From: Bernardetia sp042180575
GTDB taxonomy: Bacteria > Bacteroidota > Bacteroidia > Cytophagales > Bernardetiaceae
DNA: 64,000 bases
Direction: 5' to 3'
Assembly: GCF_042180575.1 (NCBI RefSeq)
Contig: NZ_CP170094.1
Span: forward strand, 558,001-622,000
The first letter of the stretch is position 1; each line of letters begins with the position of its first letter. The translations under genes and the position numbers were made by a program. Positions 36,145-45,220 of the stretch are shown one piece after another. The notes under the pieces were generated by a model that was not told the DNA's origin, searched no databases, and saw only the letters and a program-made list of their open reading frames with translations.

Positions 36145-36231
36145 AAGTTGTTTAAGGATGAATTGTACGTATTTTTGTTGGTGTCGCTACGCTAAAATAG
36201 CAACAAAGGCAGTATTATTTTTAAACAACTT
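36145..36231. repeat. Nested inverted repeat between the FIST and SpoIIE genes
   Basis: AAGTTGTTTAA (36145-36155) is matched perfectly by TTAAACAACTT (36221-36231), and inside it TTTGTTG (36174-36180) by CAACAAA (36201-36207). It begins 8 bases after the FIST stop and ends 67 bases before the phosphatase start, so it could attenuate or end transcription. Confidence 0.7.
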
Positions 36232-36238
36232 CACTTTC

Positions 36239-37360
36239 TTATTTCTCTTTTAAAAGAATTAAAGAAACAGTTTCGTTATGCAAATCACATACACTAGCAC
36301 CATTTATAGTTCCTATTTCTCCATACGAAAAGAAACCAATCAAAGGCGCATTCCAAAGTTTTTGTAATCCTTCTAATTCTCCTTCTATCATAGGTCCTAA
36401 AGCCAAATGACGAGCAATACAAGAAACCAAAATCAGTGCATCAGCTTCTGGAAACTCATCTTTAAGTGTTCCTAAATCTTCTATGGATTGGTCAATGACA
36501 TCAAAATCTGGTGGCATCGAAAAAAACATTGATGAGCCTTGTGGAACTTCTCCAGCCAAAATAAGCGCACCATCATCATTTGCCATAAGTGGCGCACGAA
36601 GTGTCGTATATCCATCTCGTTGAAGTTGTAAAGGATATTTCATTCCCACTTCTGCAACAATATCTTTACGACGGTCATTAGGAACTGGAATATCAAAATA
36701 TTTCAAGAAAACATCTAATGCAGGTTCATTATCAATCGTATAAAGGATATTTCCTTCTGCTTTTGTCGCTATTTTTGGTGTACCGACAGCCTTCCAACCA
36801 CTTGTAGCAAGTCCTGAAATGGTTACATTTTCTTTATCAATAGCTAAAAATAAAAGTGCTTTATTTGATTTTTTATTATTGGTAAAAACATAAGAGGCTT
36901 GCATCTTAAAATCGTCTCCTGCAAGTCCACCAAAGAGTGGATAATTTCCTACTTCGTTTACTCCTTTTATAATATCATCTCCATTTGTTGCAAGTCCACC
37001 CGAAAAAACTATTAAAGCTGGATTTTCAAATTTTTCTTTTGAATCTGTTGCTGCATTTTTAGCTGCCAAAACAGTATCTTCTTCTTCGGCTATATAAATA
37101 GAAAAATTTTCTTTCTTCATGTCCAAAAGTAAAACAGCTATTGCTTCATCACTTACTTCTTCATTGACAAACTCACCAGAAGTAGTACAACCAACAAGCT
37201 GAATATCATAATTGTCAAATGAACTTGAAATGGCATCTATATCGTGAGCAACTGATGCAAAAACAAAAGCTAATGTAGGGCTAAAATCTGCTGCTGTATG
37301 TTTTTGAAGTTGATTTTCTAAAGAAGAAACCGAATCAGCATGAAAATTTTTTGCTTGCAT
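36239..37360 (-). CDS. FIST-domain sensory protein
   Basis: This 373-residue protein uses the ATG at 37360 (MQAKNFHADSVSSLENQL). The longer frame adds a hydrophobic, poorly supported N-terminus. It has the FIST N domain (about 20-215) with TLAFVFASVAHD, IQLVGCTTSGEFVNEE and PALIVFSGGLATNGDDII, then the FIST C domain (about 215-370) with NEPALDVFLKYF and APLIGFFSYGEIG. FIST proteins are cytosolic sensor modules, proposed to bind small ligands such as amino acids. Encoding one directly before a SpoIIE-type phosphatase suggests a sensing-output pair; that link is inferred from gene order. Confidence 0.9.
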   Translation of the reverse strand: MQAKNFHADSVSSLENQLQKHTAADFSPTLAFVFASVAHDIDAISSSFDNYDIQLVGCTTSGEFVNEEVSDEAIAVLLLDMKKENFSIYIAEEEDTVLAAKNAATDSKEKFENPALIVFSGGLATNGDDIIKGVNEVGNYPLFGGLAGDDFKMQASYVFTNNKKSNKALLFLAIDKENVTISGLATSGWKAVGTPKIATKAEGNILYTIDNEPALDVFLKYFDIPVPNDRRKDIVAEVGMKYPLQLQRDGYTTLRAPLMANDDGALILAGEVPQGSSMFFSMPPDFDVIDQSIEDLGTLKDEFPEADALILVSCIARHLALGPMIEGELEGLQKLWNAPLIGFFSYGEIGTINGASVCDLHNETVSLILLKEK

Positions 37361-37494
37361 AAAAAAATAGATTAATAATAGATAATTGTAAAAATGATAA
37401 TAAAATACCTGTCTTAACATTAGCAATATAGCTTTTAATAGAATAAATTCAAAGAATAAATTTGAAATAAATCAAGATAGTTATTGCACTTTTT

Positions 37495-38424
37495 TTAGTC
37501 AAAACTCATTAAGTCATTTTGCTCAAATGTCCATTGAGGAGTAAAGATTTTATCAGATTTATTTGTCGGAATTTCATACCAAGGACTTATTGTATCATCA
37601 TTAAAATTATTCAAAATATGAATATCTTGTGCAGGCATGTAGCTTTGAGCCACTAAAAATATCTTTTTATTTGTTTCTGAATGAATCGCCACATCAACTA
37701 CCAAAACAGCATGCCCTGGAAATCCTCCTTGTATAAAAACATCTCCTATTTCAATATCTTGTATGTTTTTTGATTTTAATTCTTTACTCAAAGAAGCCGA
37801 ACCTGCATACATAAAAACATTATCCATATACTTCAAAAAATTAGTATAACTTGTATCTACTTTGGATTTCAAAACCCAACTCACTTTATTTCCTTTAATA
37901 GAAGGACGGTAGCCTTTTGACCATTTTTCATAAATAGCTGCATCTCCACTGGTATAATTGAATGAAATCTTGTCTTTTTGATTGTTTTTGAATAAATATT
38001 CGGCACGAAGACGCATCACAGCATCAGCACACTGTTGTAAATCTCGTTTTCCAACAGAAATATCAAGCACTCTATAATGAACTTGTTGATAATTTTTAAG
38101 CTCTCCATTGTATAATTTTACAGGCGTATTTTGAGGTTTTAATGAAATATGACGGAGATAATGGGCAAAAGAGGTTGAAGAAACTTCTTTTCTACTATAA
38201 TTTTGAGGTAATGGAATTTGATAAATTTGTTCTACATTTTTTATTGTTTTTTCATCAACTGAATTATTCTCAATAGGTTTTTCAGAATTATCTAACTCAT
38301 TTACAATTTCAGTAGAATAACTTTTTTTTATATTCGTGGAATCAGAACTACATGCTCCAAATAAACCAATTCCAAGGACAATGAATAAAACAGATAGCAA
38401 TAAGAAAGTGATGTTAGTTTTCAT
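37495..38424 (-). CDS. DUF4846-type lipoprotein
   Basis: This 309-residue lipoprotein has the lipobox FGAC (C25). The rest matches the DUF4846 family as I know it: IPLPQNYSRKEV, SSFAHYLRHISLKP, VHYRVLDISVGKRDLQQCADAVMRLRAEYLF, ISFNYTSGD, then YMDNVFMYAGSASLSKEL, GDVFIQGGFPGHAVLVVDVA and VAQSYMPAQDIHILNN. The GHAVLV and AQSYMPAQ blocks, with conserved Cys and His, are suggestive of an NlpC/P60-like or transglutaminase-like peptidase fold. No activity has been shown to my knowledge. It lies between the signalling pair and the second type IIG gene and has its own gaps. Confidence 0.85.
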   Translation of the reverse strand: MKTNITFLLLSVLFIVLGIGLFGACSSDSTNIKKSYSTEIVNELDNSEKPIENNSVDEKTIKNVEQIYQIPLPQNYSRKEVSSTSFAHYLRHISLKPQNTPVKLYNGELKNYQQVHYRVLDISVGKRDLQQCADAVMRLRAEYLFKNNQKDKISFNYTSGDAAIYEKWSKGYRPSIKGNKVSWVLKSKVDTSYTNFLKYMDNVFMYAGSASLSKELKSKNIQDIEIGDVFIQGGFPGHAVLVVDVAIHSETNKKIFLVAQSYMPAQDIHILNNFNDDTISPWYEIPTNKSDKIFTPQWTFEQNDLMSFD

Positions 38425-38516
38425 ACATTTTTGATTTTGTAGTTGTAGATAATTTCCTTTATCCTAAACAAAACCAAAATCTAAGCCACAAGGCAAAGTG
38501 CCTAAATTAATAAACA

Positions 38517-41500
38517 TCATTTATTATTATTAATGATTTCAATTTCTGCTTCACTCAATCCATAGAGTTCGAAAACCAAATTATCTATCTGCTTATCAGT
38601 CGTTTGTATTTGATTGTAAATAGTCAAAACTTCTTTTTTATTTGCTTCAAAATAATCTTGCCATTCTTCTTGTTTGAAAAGGGAAAGCGTTATTTTTTTC
38701 TTTTCTAGTTCCTTCAAAAAACCTCTAAAATCAAGCTCATAAAAATTCTCTAATTTCTTAGGCATTTTTTCTAGCTCAAAACTATTTGATAAGCTACGCA
38801 AAAAACGAGCTTTTTTACTAGAAAACTCTTCATTCAAAGAAAGCATTTTATCAGCTAAATCTATAAAAGTCTGTTGAGATTCTTTTGAAATTCTTGCAAT
38901 AGGAAGTTTTCTAAAATCATCAGGGTAAAAATAATTTTTTAGTCTATGTCTTCTAATATTATTCAAAAAGTGCATCGCATAGCTTGAATTTAGAATTGCA
39001 AGAATATATTTCAAATCATAATGACTAGAAATAACTTCTACTTCTGCTCGTGTATGTCCATTATGACGTTTGATAGCATTTTCAATACTTCTTTGTTCTA
39101 ATCCTTTTAAATCATTATAAAGTTTGAAAACAATAACTCCATGATTACAAATTATTCCTGTATTATCAAATGTTCCTTGTGTTACAGCACCTCTCAAAAT
39201 TTTATTTCCTTTATAAAGCTCAGGAAAAGTTTTTCTACTTAATTTACTAGGGACTCTTTCAGTATTCCATTCCAAAAATTTAATTTGTTCTATTTCATAC
39301 CTTTTCAAATCTTTTCCTTCTATAAAGGGTTTTGTGTTGATTTCTGTTTCTACAAAACTAATCAAATCATCTTTTGCAAATTCTCCTTTTGCTGTTTTTT
39401 CATCTGCATTTATTACCATTCCTTTACTTATATAACACATATCACCAAGCAAATCTACATCAACTTTTAGATTACTTTCTACATAATTTTTCTTAAAAAC
39501 TTTTATAGGTTTGATGTCATCTTTAGTTGAAAATTTTTGATGAATAACTAACTGATTTTCAAATTCTTTTTGATGAATTATTTTATAAAACTCTAAGTTA
39601 CAAGGTTCATTTTTGATAATTGTAATAATCGGAATTACTCCTACACCTTTAAACACCTCAATATCTTCAAAATAATTAATGGAAATTAAATTTTTTGTAG
39701 CTAAAATCCATTCTTGTAACCTTAAAGCATATTTTGAGGTACTTATGGAATTTGATGCGATAAAGCCATGATAACCACTTTTTTTCAAAATTTTGAGACC
39801 TCTTTCATAAAACGGAACCATCAAATCCCACTTTTCATAAAGTGTTTCATACTCTTTAGAATTATCTAAAAACTTTCTTTGTTTAATAAAATTTGTATCT
39901 TCTGTATCTGCTCTAACATACGGAGGATTCCCAATAACAACATCAAACCCACTATTCTTTCCTTTAAAAACAGTAGGAAATTCTTTTTTCCAATTAAATG
40001 CTTTTTCTCCTGCAATTTCTTTATCATCAATTAATGAATTACCACATTTTATATTCTCATTGAGTGTCGTTAGTTTTCGTCCTTGGTGTGCTGTTCGTAA
40101 CCAAAGAGAGAGTTTTGCAATTTCGACAGATTCTTCATTTATATCTACTCCAAAGATATTTTTTTGTAATATTTTGTTTTCTAATTCTGTATCAATAAGA
40201 GCTGTTCCGATAAGTTTTAATTCTAATTCGTAGATATAATTATGTTCTGTTATCAAAAACTCTAGAGCTTGATTCAGAAAAGCACCACTTCCACAGGCAG
40301 GGTCGCAAATGGTTAGTTCTAAGAGCCAATTTCTGTAACTTTCAATTTTAGATTTTAATTCTTGACTTATTTTTTTGTCCTTGATTGACTTTCCGTTTTC
40401 TATTTCATAGTTTTTTTCTAAAAGCTCTTCCGACAAACCTAATTCTTGTTTTTGTTCTTGACAGAGTTTTCCGACTGTATTATCTACGATATATTTTGTG
40501 ATGTATTTTGGTGTATAAAAAACGCCATCTTTTTTTCTTCTTGTGGTCTGTATTTCAAATTCGTTTCCTTCTATTTCGGCTTGTATTTCCTCAAACTCAT
40601 TCATAGAATGTTCGAAAATATGCCCCAAAATATTTACACTTACCTCACTATCAAAATCATACAAACTTATCTTTTGTGTATGACGAAGCAGAAGTGCATC
40701 ATCAATTTTAAGACTGTCTAATAATTTATCCGTAGCGAAAAGTCCACCATTATAAGGAAAAATAGCATGCTTTTTATTTTTTTTGCCTACATAAAGATAA
40801 TTAAAATAGAGTTTGTATTTTTCATACAAAGGCATTTTTATATCATGTATTTCTTCTAAACATCTCCATTCCTCAATGATAGTTGTGTTGAGATTTGGAG
40901 GAAGTAATAATTTGTCTTCGGCAAAGAAAATAAACAAAAAACGGTCTAGCAGTTTTTGTGTTTTTTTGAAAAGTGTAAGTTTGTCATACTTAGGATTTAA
41001 TTGTTGAATATTCTTGAAAACATCATCCCTAAAATTAGAATAATCTTTATATAAAGCATTTGTAATACTTTCTTCTTTATTTATTGATTCTTCTTTTGCT
41101 TTTTTGGGTTTGTCATCACGAAGCAAAGTTTCGAAAGACAAACAAAAATAAAGAATTTCGAAACGCTCTCTTGTAAGTGTAAAAAGATTAAATTCTTCAA
41201 ATTCGATAGTAGTATCGATATAAAAACGCAGCTTTTCGAAGTTTGAAATAATTACGTAGTTACAATCAGCCTGATTATTTTTGTATCCAAATGCTTGAGT
41301 TTCTACTCTAGAAAGGTCTGTTGTGTCCATTCCTTTCAGCTCAATAACAGCAAAGGCATTTCCTCTACGAAGCAGTGCGCCATCTGTTTTTTTAGCATTT
41401 TTGATATTTTTGAGTTCGGTGGTAAGGTTGAAAGACGGATTTGGATTTTTGACATACCCAAATACATTTACAAACAAATCATTCAAAAATCCTTCTTGAT

Positions 41501-41645
41501 ATTGTTCTTCTTTCGAAGCTCTTATATTTTCTTGAATAATTGGATTATGAAAATGCTCCACAAATTTTTGCCACGCTATTTCTAGTTTGTCTTTAGGTAA
41601 AAATTTGAGATGATTTTTGAGAACCGAATATTGAAATAAACCCAT
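38517..41645 (-). CDS. Second type IIG restriction-modification enzyme (Eco57I-like), 1042 aa
   Basis: This single-chain enzyme has an N-terminal PD-(D/E)xK nuclease (KKTDGALLRR with D88; FAVIELKG with E102 and K104). The methyltransferase core has SAM motif TICDPACGSGAFLNQALEFL (about 448), FGVDINEESVEIAKLSLWLR and catalytic VVIGNPPYVRAD (about 572). The C-terminal half (from GDMCYISKGM, through YFYPDDFRKLPIARIS) is the recognition domain, with a TaqI-like LPI signature. It ends in FELYGLSEAEIE, which resembles the end of the first enzyme, but the two are clearly different in length and recognition region. All catalytic motifs appear intact. It stands alone; no other defence genes adjoin it. 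Confidence 0.9.
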   Translation of the reverse strand: MGLFQYSVLKNHLKFLPKDKLEIAWQKFVEHFHNPIIQENIRASKEEQYQEGFLNDLFVNVFGYVKNPNPSFNLTTELKNIKNAKKTDGALLRRGNAFAVIELKGMDTTDLSRVETQAFGYKNNQADCNYVIISNFEKLRFYIDTTIEFEEFNLFTLTRERFEILYFCLSFETLLRDDKPKKAKEESINKEESITNALYKDYSNFRDDVFKNIQQLNPKYDKLTLFKKTQKLLDRFLFIFFAEDKLLLPPNLNTTIIEEWRCLEEIHDIKMPLYEKYKLYFNYLYVGKKNKKHAIFPYNGGLFATDKLLDSLKIDDALLLRHTQKISLYDFDSEVSVNILGHIFEHSMNEFEEIQAEIEGNEFEIQTTRRKKDGVFYTPKYITKYIVDNTVGKLCQEQKQELGLSEELLEKNYEIENGKSIKDKKISQELKSKIESYRNWLLELTICDPACGSGAFLNQALEFLITEHNYIYELELKLIGTALIDTELENKILQKNIFGVDINEESVEIAKLSLWLRTAHQGRKLTTLNENIKCGNSLIDDKEIAGEKAFNWKKEFPTVFKGKNSGFDVVIGNPPYVRADTEDTNFIKQRKFLDNSKEYETLYEKWDLMVPFYERGLKILKKSGYHGFIASNSISTSKYALRLQEWILATKNLISINYFEDIEVFKGVGVIPIITIIKNEPCNLEFYKIIHQKEFENQLVIHQKFSTKDDIKPIKVFKKNYVESNLKVDVDLLGDMCYISKGMVINADEKTAKGEFAKDDLISFVETEINTKPFIEGKDLKRYEIEQIKFLEWNTERVPSKLSRKTFPELYKGNKILRGAVTQGTFDNTGIICNHGVIVFKLYNDLKGLEQRSIENAIKRHNGHTRAEVEVISSHYDLKYILAILNSSYAMHFLNNIRRHRLKNYFYPDDFRKLPIARISKESQQTFIDLADKMLSLNEEFSSKKARFLRSLSNSFELEKMPKKLENFYELDFRGFLKELEKKKITLSLFKQEEWQDYFEANKKEVLTIYNQIQTTDKQIDNLVFELYGLSEAEIEIINNNK

Positions 41646-41719
41646 TTATAAAGACAATTACGAATTAGAAAACTTGATTAGATAAAATTAACTTAATTTG
41701 ATTGATATTCAAAATCAAA

Positions 41720-42934
41720 TTAAACTCTCTCCAAAGCCATTTCAGAAATTGTCTTTCCAATCGAAAGCGAAGAAGTAGCTGCTGGCGAAGGTGCATTAAC
41801 AACATTAATAACGCCTTGTTTTTCCAAAATCTTAAAATCATCTAAAAGCCCTCCGTCTTTATCGCAGGCTTGCGCTCTTACACCTGCATCGGCTGTAATC
41901 AAATCTTGTTTTTGTACTTCTGGAATAAGCTCTTGTAAGGCTTTTGTAAACGCATTTTTGGAATACGAACGATGAATTTCTCCCAATCCTGTTTTCCAAT
42001 ACTTGAGAGCTACCTTTTGAAAACCACTGAAAGTAAGCGTTTCTAAGAGTTCAGAAACTGAAATATCTGTTTTTTTATATCCTTCACGTTTGTAAGCCAA
42101 AACTGCATTGGGTCCTGCTTCTACATCTCCATTTATCATTCTTGTAAAATGCACACCCAAAAAAGGGAAATTTGGGTCTGGAACAGGATAAATTAAGTTT
42201 TTGACTAAATGCTTTTTGTCTGGAACAAGTTTATAATACTCTCCTCTAAACGGAATTATTTTGATAGGCGCATCAGGCATTGTCATTTTGGTAACTTTAT
42301 CCGAATACAGACCTGCACAATTTACGACCAAACTTGTTTGATATTCTGAATTTGAAGTGATTACTTTTGCTAGAGTAACATTTCCTTTTGTTTCATCGTT
42401 GAGTTTTATGTTTTCTACTTTTTCTGAAAGATGGATATATCCTCCCAGTTCTTCTATTTTTTGTGCTAATTTTTGACAAACAGTTTTATAATCGATAATT
42501 CCTGTTTGGGGAACAAAAATTCCTGCTACTCCTTTTACGTGAGGTTCGTAATCTGCAATCTCTTCTTTTTTTATGTTTATAAGTCCTGTCAGACCATTTT
42601 CCAATCCTCTATCATAAATATTTTTTAGTGCTGGCAGTTCTTCATTTTTTGTGGCAACGATAATTTTACCACATTTATCAAAAGCTATATTTTCTTTCTC
42701 ACAAAAATCTAATAGCATTTCATAGCCACCAATACAATTTATAGCTTTCAAACTATTAGGTTTGTAATAAATACCCGAATGAATGACACCACTATTATTT
42801 CCAGTTTGGTGTTTTGCAATCGAATTTTCTTTTTCTATGAGAAGGAGTTTGATGGAAGGACGAGCCAAAAGAAGTTGATAAGCCGTAGCAAGTCCGACAA
42901 TTCCACCTCCAACAATTAGTATATCGTATTTCAT
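41720..42934 (-). CDS. lhgO: L-2-hydroxyglutarate oxidase
   Basis: This 404-residue FAD enzyme oxidises L-2-hydroxyglutarate to 2-oxoglutarate, removing a side product of central metabolism. The dinucleotide-binding GGGIVG (9-14) opens the protein. Family blocks are HQTGNNSGVIHSGIYYKPNS (FAD/substrate region), FRGEYYKL, LIYPVPDPNFPFLGVHFTRM and VRAQACDKDGGLLDDF. This set separates LhgO from the glycerol-3-phosphate and sarcosine oxidases of the same superfamily. It is transcribed in the same direction as the type IIG gene downstream, but is likely independent. Confidence 0.92.
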   Translation of the reverse strand: MKYDILIVGGGIVGLATAYQLLLARPSIKLLLIEKENSIAKHQTGNNSGVIHSGIYYKPNSLKAINCIGGYEMLLDFCEKENIAFDKCGKIIVATKNEELPALKNIYDRGLENGLTGLINIKKEEIADYEPHVKGVAGIFVPQTGIIDYKTVCQKLAQKIEELGGYIHLSEKVENIKLNDETKGNVTLAKVITSNSEYQTSLVVNCAGLYSDKVTKMTMPDAPIKIIPFRGEYYKLVPDKKHLVKNLIYPVPDPNFPFLGVHFTRMINGDVEAGPNAVLAYKREGYKKTDISVSELLETLTFSGFQKVALKYWKTGLGEIHRSYSKNAFTKALQELIPEVQKQDLITADAGVRAQACDKDGGLLDDFKILEKQGVINVVNAPSPAATSSLSIGKTISEMALERV

Positions 42935-43000
42935 TTTTTATAACTGATTAGCGAGTGATTTATATGATTTGTATGATAAATTACAGGATAATACAATAAT

Positions 43001-43216
43001 TTACATATCTTGTTTTGTATCTTTATCAATATGGTATTTTCTTCGAATATCATTTATCAAATGTAGTTTTTGCATCACAAAACTTTTTGGATGAACGGCA
43101 GAAAATAAAACTTGCCATTCTTCAAAACGCTCTTTTTCAGCTTCTTTGAATAGTTTTGGACTAATTTTTTTTGAACGCAAGAAATTTTCAAATTCTTCTT
43201 TTAAATTCTCTTCCAT
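43001..43216 (-). CDS. Small hypothetical protein, 71 aa
   Basis: This short, charged, helical protein (MEENLKEEFENFLRSKKI...) has no signal peptide. The composition looks like real coding sequence, with a mix of conserved-looking aromatic and proline residues (WQVLFSAVHPKSFVMQKLH). I do not recognise it. It lies 66 bp upstream of lhgO on the same strand and could share its transcript. It could be a small conserved Bacteroidota protein. Confidence 0.6.
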   Translation of the reverse strand: MEENLKEEFENFLRSKKISPKLFKEAEKERFEEWQVLFSAVHPKSFVMQKLHLINDIRRKYHIDKDTKQDM

Positions 43217-43280
43217 AATTTAATTAATATCAACAACAGCTTCTAAGCTGCTAGATACTTAAAACAAAACAACAATTTAC

Positions 43281-43312
43281 TTTGTTTTACGTAAAATCAA
43301 AGTATAAATTTG
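43281..43312 (+). promoter_or_regulatory. Promoter of the DCC gene
   Basis: This is the best promoter match in the window: TTTG (43281-43284), a 20-nt spacer, and TAAATTTG (43305-43312), which fits the Bacteroidota TTG/TAnnTTTG pair. Transcription would begin near 43319, about 30 nt before the GTG start. Confidence 0.65.
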
Positions 43313-43348
43313 TACTCAATCAAATCAATAAACTAAAATAGCTTACAA

Positions 43349-43840
43349 GTGGAAACTATTACTCAAAATAAAGAACTACAAAAAGCAACTTTTCAAGAAA
43401 TAGCCAAAGATAAAACTATCATTTTGTTTGATGGTGTGTGTAACCTTTGTAACAGTGCTATTAATTTTGTTATCGATAAAGATACAAACAATCATTTTTA
43501 TTTTGCATCTCTACAATCCGAATTTGGGCAAGCTCTTTTAGCTCATTTTGATAGAAATACAAGCGACTTTGACTCTATGATTGTTTATGAAAACGGAAAA
43601 ATAAAAACCAAATCCACAGCAGCTCTACGTATTGCAGCAGGACTGTCAGGAGGTTGGAAATATTTTAGTATTTTCAGAATTGTACCTACATTTTTAAGAA
43701 ATGGAATTTATAATCTTGTTGCCAAAAATAGATATAGTTGGTTTGGTCAGAAAAATGAATGTAGAATTCCTACACCTGAACTGAAAGCAAAATTTGTTGA
43801 ACAGTTACCTAGTCAGTTACCAGTCAATAGTAACCAGTAA
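43349..43840 (+). CDS. DCC-family thiol-disulfide oxidoreductase (DUF393)
   Basis: This 163-residue protein of the DCC family is named after the D-x-x-C-x-x-C motif seen here as FDGVCNLCN (C31, C34). Family blocks SLQSEFGQALLA, MIVYENGKIKTKSTAALRIAAGL and FRIVPTFLRNGIYNLVAKNRYSWFG follow. Members are thought to act as thioredoxin-like redox proteins; the target is unknown. The only start that keeps the motif with a reasonable leader is GTG at 43349. The last ~13 residues (QLPSQLPVNSNQ) are encoded by a stretch of CAGTTACC-type repeats, so the C-terminus may have been altered by repeat invasion. Confidence 0.88.
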   Translation: METITQNKELQKATFQEIAKDKTIILFDGVCNLCNSAINFVIDKDTNNHFYFASLQSEFGQALLAHFDRNTSDFDSMIVYENGKIKTKSTAALRIAAGLSGGWKYFSIFRIVPTFLRNGIYNLVAKNRYSWFGQKNECRIPTPELKAKFVEQLPSQLPVNSNQ

Positions 43841-43887
43841 CCAGTTAATTTCTGTATTTTCCGTAATCTTTAATTCGTAATCGTTCC

Positions 43888-45033
43888 TTACGTATATTTC
43901 ACATAATTCTCCCATTTTTCAATCACAGCTACAATATCTTGAGGTAATTCTGAATCAAACTGAATCCATTCTTTAGTGGTTGGGTGTTCGAATCCTAAAG
44001 ATTTTGCGTGAAGTGCTTGTCTTGGCAAAATAGTAAAACAATTTTCTACAAATGATTTGTATTTTGAAAACACAGAACCTTGTAAAATTTTATTTCCACC
44101 ATAAAAAGAATCTCCAAAAAGAGGATGCCCAATGTGTTTCATGTGCGCTCTAATTTGATGTGTTCTTCCTGTTTCAAGGTTACATTGTACCAAGGTAACA
44201 TAACGCAAACGCTTAATTACCTTATAATGTGTAACGGCATGTTTTCCTCTTTCTCCATCTGGTAAAACTGACATAATTCGACGGTCATTTCGTCCTCGTG
44301 CAATATGTCCTTTTATTGTTCCTTTATCTTCTTTTACTTCTCCCCAAACTAAAGCATAATAAGTACGCTCAATAGTGTGATGAAAAAATTGTTTTCCTAT
44401 AAAATCCCTAGCTTCAGGGGTTTTGGCAATTACTAAAATCCCTGTTGTATTTTTGTCTATTCGATGAGAAAGTCCTAAGAATTTTTCTCCATTTTGTTGC
44501 ATGTGATAGGCTACTGCATTGGCAAGTGTTCCTGTCCAGTTGTCAGTAGCTGGGTGCGAAACCATTCCTGCAGGTTTGAAAACAATCATTAAATCTTTGT
44601 CTTCATAAACAATATCTAAAGGAATATTCTCAGGCTCAACGGCTTTCAAATCACGCACAGGGTCAGGCAAACGAACCGTAATTATATCATGAGGCAACAC
44701 TTTATAACTAGGCTTTACTTGCTTTTCGTTTACTTTTACATATCCACCTTTGATAGCAGTCTGCAAACGGTTGCGAGTAACTCTAGGCAAACGTTCCATC
44801 AAATACTTATCGATACGCAACAACAACTGTTTTCCATCTACTTTTATACGATAATGCTCATAGAGATTTTCTTCGTCTTCGTCATCTTCCAAATCATCGA
44901 AAGGCTCGTCTAAAGGCTCTGCCATTTCAATTTTTGGAGTTTGAGTCTCCTCAACCTTTTCAGTATTGTCTTTTTTTTCACTTTCTATAAATTCACTTTC
45001 TGTAAATTCATTGTTTTCGTTGTCTGTATTCAC
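43888..45033 (-). CDS. rluD: RluA-family 23S rRNA pseudouridine synthase (RluD-like)
   Basis: This 381-residue protein has an acidic, disordered N-terminal extension of about 60 residues (LDEPFDDLEDDEDEEN), longer than in E. coli RluD. An S4 RNA-binding domain follows (about 65-125, LLRIDKYLMERLPRVTRNRLQTAIKGGYVKVN). The synthase domain is at about 135-370, with the catalytic aspartate D193 in SHRIDKNTTGILVIAK. ETGRTHQIRAHMKHIGHPLFGD is the typical second block. The most likely targets are the conserved pseudouridines of 23S rRNA helix 69, but specificity is inferred. Confidence 0.9.
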   Translation of the reverse strand: MNTDNENNEFTESEFIESEKKDNTEKVEETQTPKIEMAEPLDEPFDDLEDDEDEENLYEHYRIKVDGKQLLLRIDKYLMERLPRVTRNRLQTAIKGGYVKVNEKQVKPSYKVLPHDIITVRLPDPVRDLKAVEPENIPLDIVYEDKDLMIVFKPAGMVSHPATDNWTGTLANAVAYHMQQNGEKFLGLSHRIDKNTTGILVIAKTPEARDFIGKQFFHHTIERTYYALVWGEVKEDKGTIKGHIARGRNDRRIMSVLPDGERGKHAVTHYKVIKRLRYVTLVQCNLETGRTHQIRAHMKHIGHPLFGDSFYGGNKILQGSVFSKYKSFVENCFTILPRQALHAKSLGFEHPTTKEWIQFDSELPQDIVAVIEKWENYVKYT

Positions 45034-45140
45034 TTTGTCTTTTCGTTATTGGGAAATAAAATCCATACATTTTTTTACAAAAATAGGTAATAGTTTTGGT
45101 TGTCTTATCATTTTTGTAAGAATTGAGTTTCTTAGACACA

Positions 45141-45182
45141 AAAATTCCCATCAAATTGAATTTCAATCTGATAGGAATTTTG
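45141..45182 (-). terminator. porP terminator
   Basis: AAAATTCC, ATCA and ATTG at 45141-45159 pair in order with CAAT, TGAT and GGAATTTT at 45165-45181, with single-base bulges. It lies 38 bases past the porP stop on the minus strand, with T on the exit side. Confidence 0.8.
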
Positions 45183-45220
45183 AAAATATCTATATAAAAT
45201 TGTCTTACTGAACAGTATAT

